The notes beneath the pieces are model-generated. The model was not told where the DNA came from and made no database searches. It saw only the letters and a list, made by a program, of their open reading frames with translations. A program made the translations under genes and the position numbers. From Neurospora tetrasperma FGSC 2508 (taxonomy: Eukaryota > Ascomycota > Sordariomycetes > Sordariales > Sordariaceae): a stretch of DNA of 64,000 nt. Of this stretch, positions 49,560 through 63,177 are shown piece after piece. The first letter of the stretch is position 1. Each line of letters opens with the position of its first letter. Location of the stretch: NCBI RefSeq assembly GCF_000213175.1, contig NW_009799100.1, positions 874,161-938,160 on the forward strand. Reading direction: 5' to 3'.

Positions 49560-52500
49560 ACGATTAGGTAAATATGTAAATCCGAACCGGCCATCTCCCC
49601 TCTCGAGCTTCCTCTCTTTCTAAACTTCTTCTTTTTCCAAATTTCCTTCCTTTAATTGGTTTATCCTTTAATTTAAACTCCGCTTCCTCTAATATCCTAG
49701 AGTTTGCGATTATTATTATTGAGTCCCCGTCCTACTTTGTATATGATTCTAGACTATTATTATTGTAAGTATTATTTTAATTTAATTATACGCCAGGACC
49801 GACTAATATTATTATTTAGATAGAGGGCTCTATAAAGAGGAAGAGAAAACCGCTTACTTTTATAGTTAATTAATAGATTAAGAGGACCGTTAGTTTTGAG
49901 GGTTACTAAAATTGCGACGATAGTAACGACGGACAGTATTATAATGACGATTATAAAGACTATAATTAATAATAGTAGATTATTAGTAGTATGCCTATTT
50001 CGCCTACTATTAGCCCTATAAAGCTAGTGTAAGCGCTGCCTATATATACGACTAGTACTTATTGATAGATTCTCAAAGTATAGGCCCAAGTAAGTTGAGA
50101 TCCCGTATAATATTTGATTTTAATATATTACTAATATTCTTGATAGGGCTGACGCAATATTACTTCGCTGGCTGGACTAAGCCCTCGGATTGTAGTTAAG
50201 AAGAATTTTAAGAAAATAGTAGCTTATACCGAGTTTGCTGCGACTAATTTAACCGATCCTTTAACTAAGGGTTCCTAGGCGGTAACCCGGCGAGCTCCCC
50301 AACCCCCAACTATTGTACCCAAGGTAATATTATAAGATTATTATGGTTAATATTAATAATATTAATATTAGTAATATTAATAATAGTATTATACTTAGTT
50401 GAAATATAATATATAGTTACTATATTAGAAGATAATCTAATTCCTATAATACTAACAACCGTTTGTTGGCGATAATTGTAGTTAGTAACCGTCCCTTTTT
50501 GGTTACGGCTAATACTAATATGAACCGTCCCCCTTTGGTCGTGGTTAGTAGCCGCCTACCCCCTTTGGTTACGGTTAATATTAACTGTCCCCTCTTAGTT
50601 GTAGTTAATAATCGCCTACCTCCTTTGGTTACGGCTAATACTAACCCTCCTTTCTTGGATATGGCTAATAATCCTCCTTTGTTAGTTATAGCTAGCAACC
50701 TTCTTCTATTGGATATAGCTAGTACTAGCTATCCCCCTTTGGTTGTAATTAGTAACCGCCCCCTCCTCTTAGTTACTAACTACTCCCCCCTCTTAGTAGT
50801 AATTATAATCGTGGCTGTAGTCGTAGTTGTAGCTGTGGTCGCGGTTAGTAACCCCCCCCCCTCTCTCTCCTGGCTATTAACTACCCCCTTTACCTGGCCG
50901 TGTTAGTAGTTAATTATAAGATAAAGGTTAATTATATAACGATTAAAGTGCGGCGGCTATAAGCGATATTAGTGCGTAACAAATTCCCTTTATCGAGGGG
51001 TCCGATGAGGAAACCTAGTAATAGTAAGAACAATGTAAGTTAAATAAATTGAAAGTTTAATTATAAGATATTAAGGAATAAGTTCGAGATCTAGATCTAA
51101 GTTTCGATGAATGTAATCGGTTATATAATAAAGCCGATCGATTTGGTAATAAACTAGAATACCGAAAGGATTTAGTTTTATGAATAGTATATGAATTTGA
51201 GCAATAGAAGGCTAAGGCTACGGTTAAGCCTAGAGATTCCGAGTCCGATGACGAGCTTTTAACCCCGAGGCGGTCTAAGAAAGTAGTGGAAAATATAGTA
51301 AAGAGGGTTACAGCATTGTAAGAATTGAAGAGGATGGCAATTTTACTTTCCTTCTTCGAGAAATTCGACGATATTAAGCCGGGTAGTATAGTACTACCTC
51401 CTATCTCTAATATATTCAGCCGTACGCCTCCGTTTGTCCTTAGTAAATTTATTTTTAGTTGTATACCTCCTTTAGTCGCTATAAGCTAAGATACCGGGAT
51501 ATATTCGGTAATAGGTATTGAAGGCATCTTTTAGACCGCCTAATTTAATAAGGATAAAGACCTTAGCGATATTGGAGCCCCTAATTATCTTATTGCTCCT
51601 AATCGTTCTAATACTCTTAGTAGTTCCGGTAATCTTAATTATTAATCTAGCGCCCCTAGTCGTTCCGGTGCTCCTAGCTGTTAATCCGGAGCTTTTATTC
51701 GTTAATCCGGTATTCCGTTTAATAATCGTTCTAGCGCTTCCAATTATTTAGGCGCTTCCAATGCAGTGAGTAGATTCTAGGAAGTTGCTTAAGAGGAAGC
51801 TGGTCGTCCTAATTTCGAGGATCCCGAAGACGATGTTACTCACTTTAGTAATTTAAACGAGGAAAACTTTAATGAATATAATAGACCTAATCCTCCTAAG
51901 ACCCCCGATAATAGCCGTAGCGGTAGTAAAAGCGCTTTAATTCGATGATGATAGAATGGTATTGACCGATTGGAAAATGCCTACCCCGAATATTTTTAAG
52001 AACCTATTTGTACTAATCTATAGGTTATTCGAGAGATTGATAATATACCACTTCGTTTAAAATATAATCCGATCGCCGATAATTATTAATATGTTGTGAA
52101 TCCCAGAATTCTTAAAATTCTATTACCTAGAAATATCCTAAGAGGTATTATTGTACCGAAGGATAATCCAACTGTAATTAACGAAATTAATAAAGAAGTT
52201 CGATAGGTATTATTTCTATTTTATTATAACTAATTTTCTAGAATTATTATCAAGCGGGTATATAATTACCAAATCGATACCCGGAAGACTAGGTTCAAAA
52301 TCCTTTGAAAGTATATACTAGATACCCATCGAATATTAAAGTCGTATTAATTAATTATTACTATACGATAATTCTTCCTAAATATTATTTCGGATAACCC
52401 TTATATTCTTAATTACGATTTAAATACTCCGAATCCCTAATATAAATGAGAATTCAAAAACTTAATTTCGAATTGGATCAATAAGCGTACCTTCGATTAA

Positions 52501-52680
52501 ATATCTACATATATCGCTAAGTATATTAATTACGAGGAAACATTTAATAATAAGTAATTGCTTGCTTAGTTTTATTTAGAAATGGAACTTTGGGATATAG
52601 GTCCTATTTAGTTTCGGGTTATTAAATCCGAGCGGGCTATAAATATAAACTATTAATTAGGTAAACTATAGGTTATAAAC
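49560..52680 (+). pseudogene. RIPed gag-like ORF relic with internal repeats
   Basis: Plus-strand frames read as one decayed protein. An N-terminal basic/acidic region (49600-50030) is followed by a repetitive stretch (50460-50870). After that comes a domain beginning EEAGRPNFEDPEDDVTHFSN (about 51790) and continuing through LENAYPEYF, NPRILKILLPRNIL (about 52100) and YLEMELWDIGPI (about 52580). The layout (low-complexity repeats then a helical-looking domain) fits a retrotransposon gag, but no zinc knuckle or protease was seen, and I cannot name the family. Confidence 0.35.
50460..50870. repeat. imperfect 27-33-bp repeats, about a dozen copies
   Basis: Units contain CC(C/T)CCTTTGGTTACGG or variants followed by (C/G)TTA(G/A)TA. 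On the plus strand they encode PPLVTANTN and PLLVVVNN alternations. They leave both strands open, which explains overlapping 84- and 147-codon frames here. Confidence 0.75.
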
Positions 52681-52959
52681 ATCTGGCAGACGAATTAGAG
52701 GAGGAGCAGCGCGAGGAACTCGCGAGGCACTCGTAAGAAGGGAACAAATCATCGACGACACTAGAATAAAAGAACAAAGGGACGGGGAGGAGACGATTGT
52801 GCTAACTACGGGTGCTAAAACCGAAGTACCGTCTATCTAACGCCTAGTTACGCCTAAAAAGCTCCTCGAGAAGCTCTATTATACGAGTCTAGTTCGCAGT
52901 AACATTGCGACGCCACTAAACCCAATTATCGTTTATAACGGGGCGGCCGGGGGTATCGA

Positions 52960-53904
52960 CGGCCATAGGGCTACTAGGGGCAGTACTACTACTATTAGGA
53001 TTGGATATAATACGTACGGGAGTAATCGCGCTACTATTAGAATTAAAAGTAATATAAACCGGGTTTATCGTATTATTAATACTAGGGCCGGAGGGAGTAC
53101 GACCGTAGAAGATATCCTTTATATATAGCGTATAGTATCCCTTCCGCTGGAAGATAGTAATATTATAGTATAGAATGCGGAAAAGGTTAATAATATTATT
53201 TAGAAGACCGTTTTACGCTAAACGACCGTATATACGTTTAATAAATTATTAAATAGCGCAAATAAAAGTATTTAATTTTTAATTATATTTAGTCCAGCTA
53301 CCTAATATTATAATGATAATCATAGACTAAATAATATTGTAGGCGTTATAAAGATTAATAGAAATATTTAATATATATTTACTAGTAGTATAAATATAAG
53401 TCGCAGTTTGGAAGTTAGTAATTAGGAATGAAATGTTAATTATAAAAGAAGGGCGAAAAAGAGAAGAATATAGGGCTTATAGGAAGCCGAAATAAGGTAG
53501 GTTTTACCGGTAACGATTTTACGAAAAGTATTAGGACCGGTAGGTCTCTTATTGGATTTTAGGACCGTAGCGAAATTTAAAGTATAATAGAGGTAGGGGA
53601 TTTTACGGACGGTATTATACGAATTAGTATAAGGATTAGGAACGATAGAAGGGATAAGTATATTGGTTTTAGGGGATTTAAAAATCCGGATTGCTGCGAA
53701 GGATATGAGAAAATATTGCGGGCTCTAAGTAAGCCGGAACTACGAAATTAGGAGAAGCCGTAGAGCCCGGAGACGCTTCTAGGGAGGAGACCTTAGGGTC
53801 GGAGGTAAAGTTGATCGGATTGGGACGGTTGCGATTAGAGGAAATTATCTTAGATAATATTATTATAGGGAGGAAAGAAGGTAGGAAGGAGTTAGGAAGG
53901 GACG
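52960..53904 (+). repeat. second copy of the 0.95-kb segment at 23290-24235
   Basis: Same orientation, with mostly transition differences. It is preceded by a less-mutated stretch (52690-52950) that includes GACGAATTAGAGGAGGAGCA. It is cut exactly at 53904 by the LTR starting TGATACAGG. Confidence 0.8.
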
Positions 53905-54745
53905 TGATACAGGATAAGTATAATAGATAGATAGACTGCCCTCCTGCCCACCAGAGATGTCTCTGGCAGGTACCGGGCCGGCACTACCGGGCAATAAAGG
54001 TTCTAAGAACCTTTGTTAACCGCCTTTGCTAAGGCAGCTATTTATAGACAGGACAGAGGCTTCTAGAAGCCTTGCAGCTACCTACTCAAAGGTAGTTGCA
54101 AGGCCGCCTCTAGCCTAACCTTAAAGAAGGTATCGCTTCCTATATAGAATACTAAATATATAGTGTTCTTCAGGATTGCTCCTAATCTCCCGCATTAAAT
54201 AGTAGTTGCAATTAAACGATCGAACTGACCGCTATTATCAATGCAACTACTTTCGATTGACCGCTACGTATTACCTTTATTACTATTCAATTGAGTCGTA
54301 GTAGGCCAAATAATAGCAATCTTAATTATCCAAAGACGCGTTACCCCAATACCCATCCAATTGAGTATTACGAAACTAGATAATTGTCGCATTATCGTTA
54401 CAAGAAATTCATTATTAACTCCTTTACCCCTGCCAATCTAAGTCTAGCCGAATCGTAATAGGTTAAATAAAGTAACAATAGTACTAATTCCTTACTCCGC
54501 CCTAACGAAAACTCCCTACAGAGTAGAGTAGTAGTATATTTATACTACCTAGATCCGTAAATAAAATATAATTGAATTATAATAGGTTATAAATTATAAT
54601 TGATGCCAATGGTTTCTCTTGTATTTAAGACGTAGTAGGATTACGGTATCCCCTTCCCTTTATATATATAATCGAATAATGCAATAAAATAATTCACTAT
54701 CTATAAATTTATAATATAATTAATAAAACTATAAATAACTCTAGT
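53905..54745 (+). repeat. 5' LTR of a further retrotransposon (right end approximate)
   Basis: It starts TGATACAGG at the exact point where homology of the previous repeat stops. The first 270 bp are GC-rich and little RIPed, and the rest is AT-rich. A gag-like ORF begins about 30-40 bp after 54745. No second copy lies in the window, so the right boundary and TSD cannot be checked. Confidence 0.55.
53951..54111. repeat. cluster of hairpins in the LTR
   Basis: Successive inverted repeats are: CCAGAGATGTCTCTGG (53951-53966), arms of 9 bp at 53996-54014 (AAAGGTTCT/AGAACCTTT), GCCTT/AAGGC (54022-54035), perfect AGGCTTCTAGAAGCCT (54057-54072), and arms of 11 bp with one mismatch at 54073-54083 / 54090-54100. 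An outer AGAGGC (54055-54060) pairs with GCCTCT (54106-54111), enclosing the last two. Confidence 0.85.
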
Positions 54746-54779
54746 AGGCCACCCCCTCAATCTAATAAAGAAGGACCAC

Positions 54780-57080
54780 CGCCCCAACCCAACGGGAACC
54801 TACGGATCGACCCTATTATAGTACCTATACCCGTAATAAATAATTAAGACCTTCTCTCTAATATAGAAAAACGTTATATATACAATACTAAATCTATTTT
54901 ACAGTCTTTAAACTACCCTACGAACCCTCCGTTACTATTAGAGCCGGGAATCCGCGTAGGGGAAACACTAGGAGAAGGATAGGAATTTGGAATAATAGAC
55001 TTTGAAGAACTACCGGAGCTAAGAGAATGGCCAAGCAATTTCGGGAATAATAAGCCAATAATAGTATATATTAGAAAGAGTATCGAACGGATACAATAGG
55101 AATTAATAAATTGGAAATCTATAGATATAGATAGAATATTAGATCGATCGGACTTAACTATATTTACTAAAACCCTTAATAATCATATGTAACAATGCGG
55201 TAGTAAACTAAATAATAATACCGTCCGCTGTAATAGATTTAGGATTAAATTTACTAATTTTAATAATAATATAAATACCCTTACTAAGAAAATTAAGAGT
55301 ATTAATAGAGCGGTCAACTAAATAAGTATTAGACTTACAAACGAAATAAAAATGACTAAATTTACTGCCCTAGAGCAAATAGTTAAAAACCTAGAAATGA
55401 AACTAGGAAAGTTGACCGATAAGCTGAATATACCAAATAATTCCTAGATAAAAGGATTAGCGAAGACCTCTATCGGAAGATTCTAGGCATCGAATAATAT
55501 TAACCAAAAGTAACGTAGCTATAGCAATATAGCGAACAACAATACCACTCCGGACTTCAATACGCTTTTTACGCGTACGATAGCTAGCCTTTAAACCGAC
55601 CCCGCCTTTACCAACCTTATACTAAAGATTACTACCGTTTAGTAAGCCGCCTAAGCCGGAAATAACCCTCCCGATAGTACAACTATTTTAGGAAGTTCTA
55701 GCGACTCAATCGACCTATTTGCGAGAGATAATAAATTTTAATACGAAGATATAGGGTAATTTAATCCCTATTTCAAGGATCCTGACGATATTAGTATAGT
55801 TGTAGATAGAAAAAACGTAATTTATATAAATATTTTCTACTTTATAGATCGATTGAAGTCCTTTATAGAAGACCCCATTTTAGGAAGCTCTATTGAATAA
55901 TAAATTGTTACTATATTTCAAACCCTCCTTACTAGACCGGCGGTTCTCTAGTAGACTAACGAGGTCACTCTAAATAAGAGGCGAGACTTGCGGGTCATAG
56001 GATTACCCAATTTACTAGACGTAATATTACAACACTTCTAGCCAGACTCTACTATAACTATACGTAAGTTTACAGAATCCACCCTACGGCTAAAATATAT
56101 TATTGAAAATAAAAATGCAATGTCCGATTTTATTTGAAAGAAACTCTGTTAAGCTAAAGATATAAGTATTTTAAATAAGGATAGGGGAAATTGGTATAGA
56201 GTAATGGTTCAAATATAGTTTAGTATAGAAATCGCTATCCGTTAATACCTTAATACTCTACCCAAAAAGGGAAGCCTAATTAACTATATATTGATTATCG
56301 ACGAATCTCGCGTATTGTTGTACTCGGCCGCGAAGGACCGATACCCCTATATAACTAATAAATCACTTAGCGTTCGGATTAACGATAGAAGAATTCGAAA
56401 ACCCTATAGTAATTACCGAACATCGTACGACAATTATTTAAGAAATCACTACGATAACCGATCTAGAGACCGCTATAATAACCGCTCTAGAGACTACTAT
56501 AGTAACCGATTTTAGGATTACTATAATGACCACTCTAAAGACCAATACGGCAGCCGTTCTAAAAAATACTACAGGGACCGTTCTAGGAATCGATAAGAGG
56601 TACGACTTAGAGAATACAATAGTACCCATACTACCTAAAACTAAGATTAATAGAAGGACTTCAAGACCGACTTCAAATATAACCGGGTCTACTTTACGGA
56701 CGACAATATTTTAGACTCCCCGCTATTTCAACTAGACCTAAACTATTTTATTTACGATAGCGACTATACTTGTTAGAAATGCCTAAAATAATATAATTCG
56801 GAGATTAGTAAGAGAGCCTACATCTGCAAATGCCGCCGGACCGTGGCTACTAAGGCTGAAATTAGGAGGATCGAAGCAACTATAAGGAGTAGGTGCGGCT
56901 ATTGTAACGAAGAATTCGAATTAGAGAATAAATGTTTCGCCTATTTGAAAGTTTATATAAATAAGTAATAGGACTAGACCGGGGTTGCCTTAATTACTTA
57001 TATCCCTATAATTTTAATGATTAACTAAGCCGCTAACCTAATTGGATATAGTATTAAAGAAACGTTAGAAGTCGATAAGT
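54780..57080 (+). pseudogene. gag-like ORF relic with Arg/Asp repeats and Cys motifs
   Basis: It follows the LTR at 53905. Pieces include MTKFTALEQIVKNLEMKLGK (coiled-coil-like, about 55350) and NSRSRD/RDYY-type octads at 56440-56600. The octads are RDxYxNRS units encoded by about 24-bp tandem repeats. At 56771-56940 there is a Cys-rich region (CWKCLK-like, YICKCRRT, CGYCNEEFE, CFAYLK). RS/RD repeats plus paired Cys motifs fit a nucleic-acid-binding gag. Stops are RIP-type. No pol follows before other sequence begins near 57090. Confidence 0.5.
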
Positions 57081-57089
57081 AGGATACTT

Positions 57090-57600
57090 AACTGCGAACC
57101 CCCTCCACCGACATGCAGTAGATTAACCGCTAATCTATAGTAAATTGGACACTACCGTTATTAGGAGTTTACCGTCGTACTGCGGTAAATAGGTCTTAAC
57201 GGTAGTTTGTATACTACGGTAGAAGGGTTTGTACTTTCCTAGGAGGTCAAATCTATCCTAGACTACTGTAGGCTAGAAAATCAATCCCTATTAGGAAAAA
57301 AGAATCCCTATTACTTGCATACAGGTCTGCTGCGGGCACAGAAAAAGAGTATTAGGAAATTGCAATTAATATATATATATATATATATATTTATTTATAG
57401 AACTGCCTACCTACCGCCTACCCTACGTACAATTTAACCTAGCGCTATACTTATACTTAGTACCTATACGCGGCTTTATACCGGATATATAGTCTATTAC
57501 GGTACTACCCCGACCCCAACCTAGTACTATACTATACCGCTTCCCGGCGGCCAGCGCTACGCGCCAGTACTAGTAGCAATTGTATATAGTATGGTATAGT
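57090..57600. other. junction zone: nested hairpin, (AT)n and RIPed relative of the GC island
   Basis: Inverted arms ACTACCGTTA (57151-57160) and TAACGGTAGT (57197-57206) enclose TTTACCG (57168-57174) and CGGTAAA (57183-57189). An (AT)n tract lies at 57367-57391. From 57403 the sequence resembles 36756-36800 with transitions. No gene is seen. Confidence 0.55.
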
Positions 57601-60600
57601 ATAGTATAGTATAGGAATACAATAAATATAAATAAATTTATTACGAATAGTAATATAGTATAATTGGATGTATATACTATAAATACAATGCGATATAATA
57701 AATGCAATACGCTAGAAAAGTTCTCTTCGGCTATAGTTAATTAATTTAAATAATTAAATAATTTAGTAAGTAAGTATATTATTAATTAATTAAGGATAGG
57801 GGATACGGAAAGAAATAAAGCGCTATATTAGTAGTTTGGAGGATTAAGAATAATAGAAATTGCAATAAATATTTATATAATTTTCTATACGGTCGCGTAT
57901 ATAATATTAGACTAGACAGTTGCCGAAAATACTTTAATATATTATATAAAACTCTAATTACTATAAATAATTTAGTATATTTTATATAGTAATTAATAAA
58001 GCATTTAAAGTATTTACTCTAATATTTACTATTAAAAAAGTATTTATAGCTAGATAATATCCCAAATGACTAATACTTATTTTGGTTAGTAATAAATAGT
58101 CCGGTATTTATAAATTTTTAAGACGTTTATAATATAAATCTTTTTATTAATTAATATTATTAGTAAGTTAATAATTAATATTTCTTTGGTTTCTTTAATT
58201 AATAGAAGCCTAAGGCTCGCGACCGTCCTATCCGTAACTATTATCTTAGTTAGTATAAGGAATATACGATATTTATTATACTATTTTCATTTATAAACGA
58301 AGATATAGTTAATACAGCCTATAGTAGTATTATCGCGGTATTTAATATAATTGTTAATAGAGAAGGTATAGCGCTTAAAGGTATTGTAATACCCTTTAAA
58401 TAGTTATAATTAATATAGTTTCCGATTTCGGTACTAAACTATATACGAAGAATATAAATTGTATAAAAAAAAGGCAGCGGGATTTATTAATTCTAATAGT
58501 ATTTAGTAAATTCTAACGTATTTAGGGGTATTTAGGGGAATTTAGGGGGATTTGAGGGGGATTTGAAGGTATTATTATTAATTTTATATAATTAATAATA
58601 CTAATTATATAGGTATATTATCATTAATTTGCAAATATATTACTCTTATATAGTATTATAATATAGAATATAATAAAAATAAAGAAGATACTTTAATAAT
58701 TAATTCCCGTACGTTGAGGGGGTTTGGTATATAATAGTATTAGTTAAATAAGGGTATTTGTAGGGTAGGATTAGGAATATATATTAGGGCGCACGAATTG
58801 TAATATATATATACCTATTTAAAAAGGATAATTCCTTATTATATTATAAAGTATTAAGAACGAATCTTAAGATTTTAATATCGTAATCTAATTCGTACGC
58901 TTATAATAAGGTATAATAGAAATTATTAATTATTATATGAAATAAAACGGGTAGATTCTAATTAGGATTAATAATAGGGTATTGAATTTTGCGTATTACT
59001 ATAGCTTCGAACTTTCCAATTATAAATAGCCGGATATATATGTGATTAGCGGGAATCGGGATATTAAATTCCTATTCTTCTCGTATAATTAATCCTATAT
59101 ACTATTTATCTTTTTAGTAGAATAAGTTATTAAACAAACTAGGTGCTTCCTTAGCTATATCATAAATTTATTCTATTAAATTGGAGTTAGTAATAGTAAA
59201 TAAATTAAATAGGGCAAATTAAATAATATAAATAATATACTCTTATTCGAAGATCCATTTTTTAACGTCTTTACTATTAATAGTTTAGGCTGTAGCTTTA
59301 AATTATCTATTTTATTATTATTAATTTCAATTCCGCAAATATTATTATTCTAATTATAAGTACGGGTTTTATATACTAAATTCTCGTATTTATATATATT
59401 ACGTATAGGTTAGACCGGTAGTATATCCGCTATATTACGGGCGCGAAGACTTTTTTAGGGGTAATTTACTTATAATATTTTTCCTCTACTATTATATTTA
59501 ATAATTTAGGAAGGCCGTACTCGTTATAAATACGGCCGTAATATACCCCTAAATATATATTTGGCCGAAGAGCCTTACAAATATACTCTTTTGCCCGTTT
59601 TAGGAGGTTTAATAGTAGTACTATATTAATTATACTACCCTCTTCGTCTTTACTATCCTTAACTATTTATATATCTTCTTCTAAACCGCTCTCTATAAAT
59701 AATCGAAATAATAATATTTATAAAAGTCTAGAGTCTATACGAATACAATTCTAAAATACCTTCTATACCAGGGGGTTACTAACTATAACCGCTAATACTA
59801 CCTAATATAGCTTTTTATACCACTATCTACTGTACTTCGCCTTAATATTAATATTATTATATACTTCCCTAATATTTCGGGTATTTATAAGAATTAAATT
59901 ATTAATAGCTATTATAGCCAATACCCGAACAAAACAGCCAACCAATCTATTATCTACTGCGATATCTTCATCATCTTTATCTTTATAGTTCTTACCTTAG
60001 TAATATAGTTAATAAATATCCTTCTATACCTTCTAAGCGTATAAATTAATATAATCTTTACGCAACTATACTTCGAATATAGGTAGTACAATAACTATCC
60101 ATTAAATATAATATATAAAATTTAATTAAGAATATATAATAAAGGCGAAGGCAAGGTACTACATCCCGGGGGAAATAACCAATTTTTTAATACCCAGCTA
60201 TACTCGATTTTTACTTTAGGGGTTAAAAATATATCCAATAGCATTTCGTAGGTAGCTACGGTAATACCTATAAAAAGTCAATATATATTCAAAATATTAC
60301 CTCTACCAATATACCCTTATTTTTACATACCTTTATATTTTAAATAAGCCGGGTTAGGCGGGCGTATTATAATAATATCGAATATAAATATTGAATCGAA
60401 TAATATAGGCCGGAATTTACTAATACCCTATTGCGTACAATATACCATTTTGTCACCTATTCGCCAAATATCAATATCCACTTCGTACCGTATTTATATA
60501 TACTAGTAATAATATAGGTTAATCTCCCGGCTATTTGTAAATACATTTTTCTTATTAATAATATATTCGGGCCTAATAAAGTAAAATTGATAGAATTTAT

Positions 60601-62850
60601 AACTACCTATACCGATAATACTGGTATTTTAATTCTATTAAAATATATCGCCCGTATAGTATAATATAAAAATCGACGCTAATATTAGTCTTCCCTATAC
60701 TTCTATTACAATACTACGGTCCAAAGGTATTATACAACTAATGGCTTTAACGACGTCGTCGAAATTAGACGTATATAAACCCAAAATAATGGGGAAAATA
60801 TTAACATCTCTAATACGAATATTAAAAAACAAGCCAATAAGTGACTAGTATACCCCTATAACCAATCGGTAAATATTGTAATAGACGCCGAATCCATCGA
60901 TAAATATAAATACTAAATAGCTCAAAATATCGTTACCGTACTATATATATACTTTATCCCATTCTTCCTCGAAATACTACCTTCCGAATATCTTAATCTC
61001 AAATTCAATACAAGGGGGTAATATATATACAAGAGGGTAAATCTTTATTGTCTTACTTTTTTAATCGACTTCTACTTAGTAAGAATTTAGTTCGGACTTG
61101 GCGACCTCATCCAGAATATAGTAAATTAAATATACCTTTTTCTAATATTTAATATCTAACTCAATTATATACTTTAAAAATATTTTCCGACTTCGTAGCG
61201 TACAACCTCCTATAAAAGTAAATTATAAATTAATTGCCGGGCTAGGATCGCTCAAATCTTTACTATTAAAATAATTAATATTAATAGGTATAAACTAGTC
61301 GGCCCATTCTTAAAGAATCCATTCGTCTTAATTAAAGCGCATTACTAATTCGTACTTCTTAAACTTTATATTATAATTAAATTAAAAGTATAATCTAAGG
61401 CCTAGGAATTCTTACTCGATTTAATTAATTAGAATATACTTATTAACAATAAGGGTAATCTCACCTTTATACTCTCGAAAATCGTTTATAAAATTCTTAC
61501 CCACAGCGTTTACATAACTAATATATATTTAATAATCTAAATAACTATTAAATAAACAGTAATAATATTATATATTATTATAATTATAACTTTTAATATA
61601 ATTATCTTTGATATAATTATTAATATCCTTAACGTTATAAAAAATATAATCCCTATAATAATAAAAGTAGATAAAATCTAACGGGAAAATCGCCCTGCTA
61701 TTATCTTTAGAATTGCTAATAAAGTATATATATTCGCTAAATATAATTCGAATAGAAGATAACTAGTAAAGAATATAGTATAATTCTATTAGGCTATTAA
61801 TTAAATATACTATACCCTTATATATTCTTGGAACGGTTTTAGAACTTAGAAAGGCTTAAAATAATAACTTAGGGTCCATAAAATATAATAACGCTAATAT
61901 AATTAACTAATCTTCGGATTTACTAAACTCTAATTCCTTTATTAATTATTATTATACTTCGTATTTAATTTATTCCTTCTTTTAACGAACGGACTCAATC
62001 TTTATTCTATTCGTTTATAATAGTACCTATACTATACGCATATCCAATAATAGAAATCGTCTTATAAACCGGTTTTTAAGGGTCGCTAATTATCTTAATA
62101 GAGTTTAAATCGCTAAAATTAAGCGGCCGTCGTACTCCCGTAATAAATTAAATATCTCTAACTAAATCTTATAATTTTTTAATAATATATAATGCAAATA
62201 GGTATATAGGCTGAATATTATTTTAAAATTCGATATATATTCGTATTTATTATAGTAATACCGGATTAATTGTAAAAAATCTATAATTTGGCCGGTAGGG
62301 ACTTCTAGCGCTAGAAGTTCGGGTTCTACAAAGTAATCAATTTAATCCGCTATCTATTTATTAATAAAATTTTTATTAAATTCAATCATTTCTAATTCGG
62401 GAAGGACAAAGAGCCGTTTAATATACTCGATATCAAACTATATTTAATCTTCGTTTGGAAGGTTATCGTTGCCTTCGAACTCGGCCGATTTGCGCCGGAT
62501 ATTTATTATATTTAAATCTTTAAATAAATTATCTTTATTAATAAATACTATATATAAATTAATATTCAAATCTATCTCAATTTAAAGAATTAATTGACCT
62601 TAATTAATATTATTATTAATATTTTCCTAATTATTAGGGGGTACCGCCAAGTCAAATATAATAGTATTACTATCGCTATCGTTATTATTATTAAAGAGAA
62701 GGGTAAAGTCTATACTTTAGGCGGTTAGGGATTTTAACTATCGTAGTACTATTAATAATCTTAAATAATAAACTTACTATTATTATTACTATTTAAAGTA
62801 AGGGTAAATTCTAAGTACTAGTACTCGTCTACCATAACCAATTTTAATTC
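57600..62850 (-). mobile_element. Tnp2/CACTA-like transposon relic, copy 2
   Basis: It is collinear with 42400-48720, with an offset of about 14.2-14.7 kb and the same orientation. Matching landmarks include GGGC(C)TAATAAAGTAAAA at 46422 and 60569, AATGGGAAAGATATT/AATGGGGAAAATATT at about 46643 and 60789, and ATATACTATACC(C/T)TTATATATT at about 47580 and 61805. The copies differ by more than RIP, including indels and transversions, so they are separate insertions of a diverged family. No frame is open. An ORF of 77 codons on the opposite strand at 62944-63177 lies just outside. Confidence 0.55.
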
Positions 62851-62943
62851 TTACTAATTTATTAATAATAATATTTACCTAAAAGGGGTCGTCTTTCAGG
62901 TAAGGTCGGCGTAGTATAAAGTAAAATTTATTAAAATAGTAAA

Positions 62944-63177
62944 ATGAATATAATAGGAAAGATTAAATTCGAGAAAGGGAGAATCTTAAAACTACCCGTC
63001 AAATTAAAACCGGGCGAATCTACTATTTATTCAAATCTAATTAATTATTTACCGGTATTATATAGTATAAATAAATTAAATAAGACGGAATCTTACTTAA
63101 TAAGGACTATTTTATCCTACTTACTAAATAATAAACAATATAATATTACCCGCGTAACTACCTACCTAGACCTATAG
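62944..63177 (+). other. 77-codon open frame, uncertain relic
   Basis: It starts MNIIGKIKFEKGRILKLPVK and reads without stop to 63177. Beyond that the same frame continues coding-like with RIP-type stops to about 63510 (RGLILRGTAILLAI, VLGCLYYLLL). It is probably the truncated surviving part of a larger transposon or gene ORF. No family is recognised, and its lack of stops in 234 bp of AT-rich DNA is notable but not proof of function. Confidence 0.3.

Noticed and set aside
50444-50906. Overlapping 84- and 147-codon ORFs on opposite strands
   Set aside because: Both arise from the same short tandem repeats, which keep several frames open. They are not independent genes.
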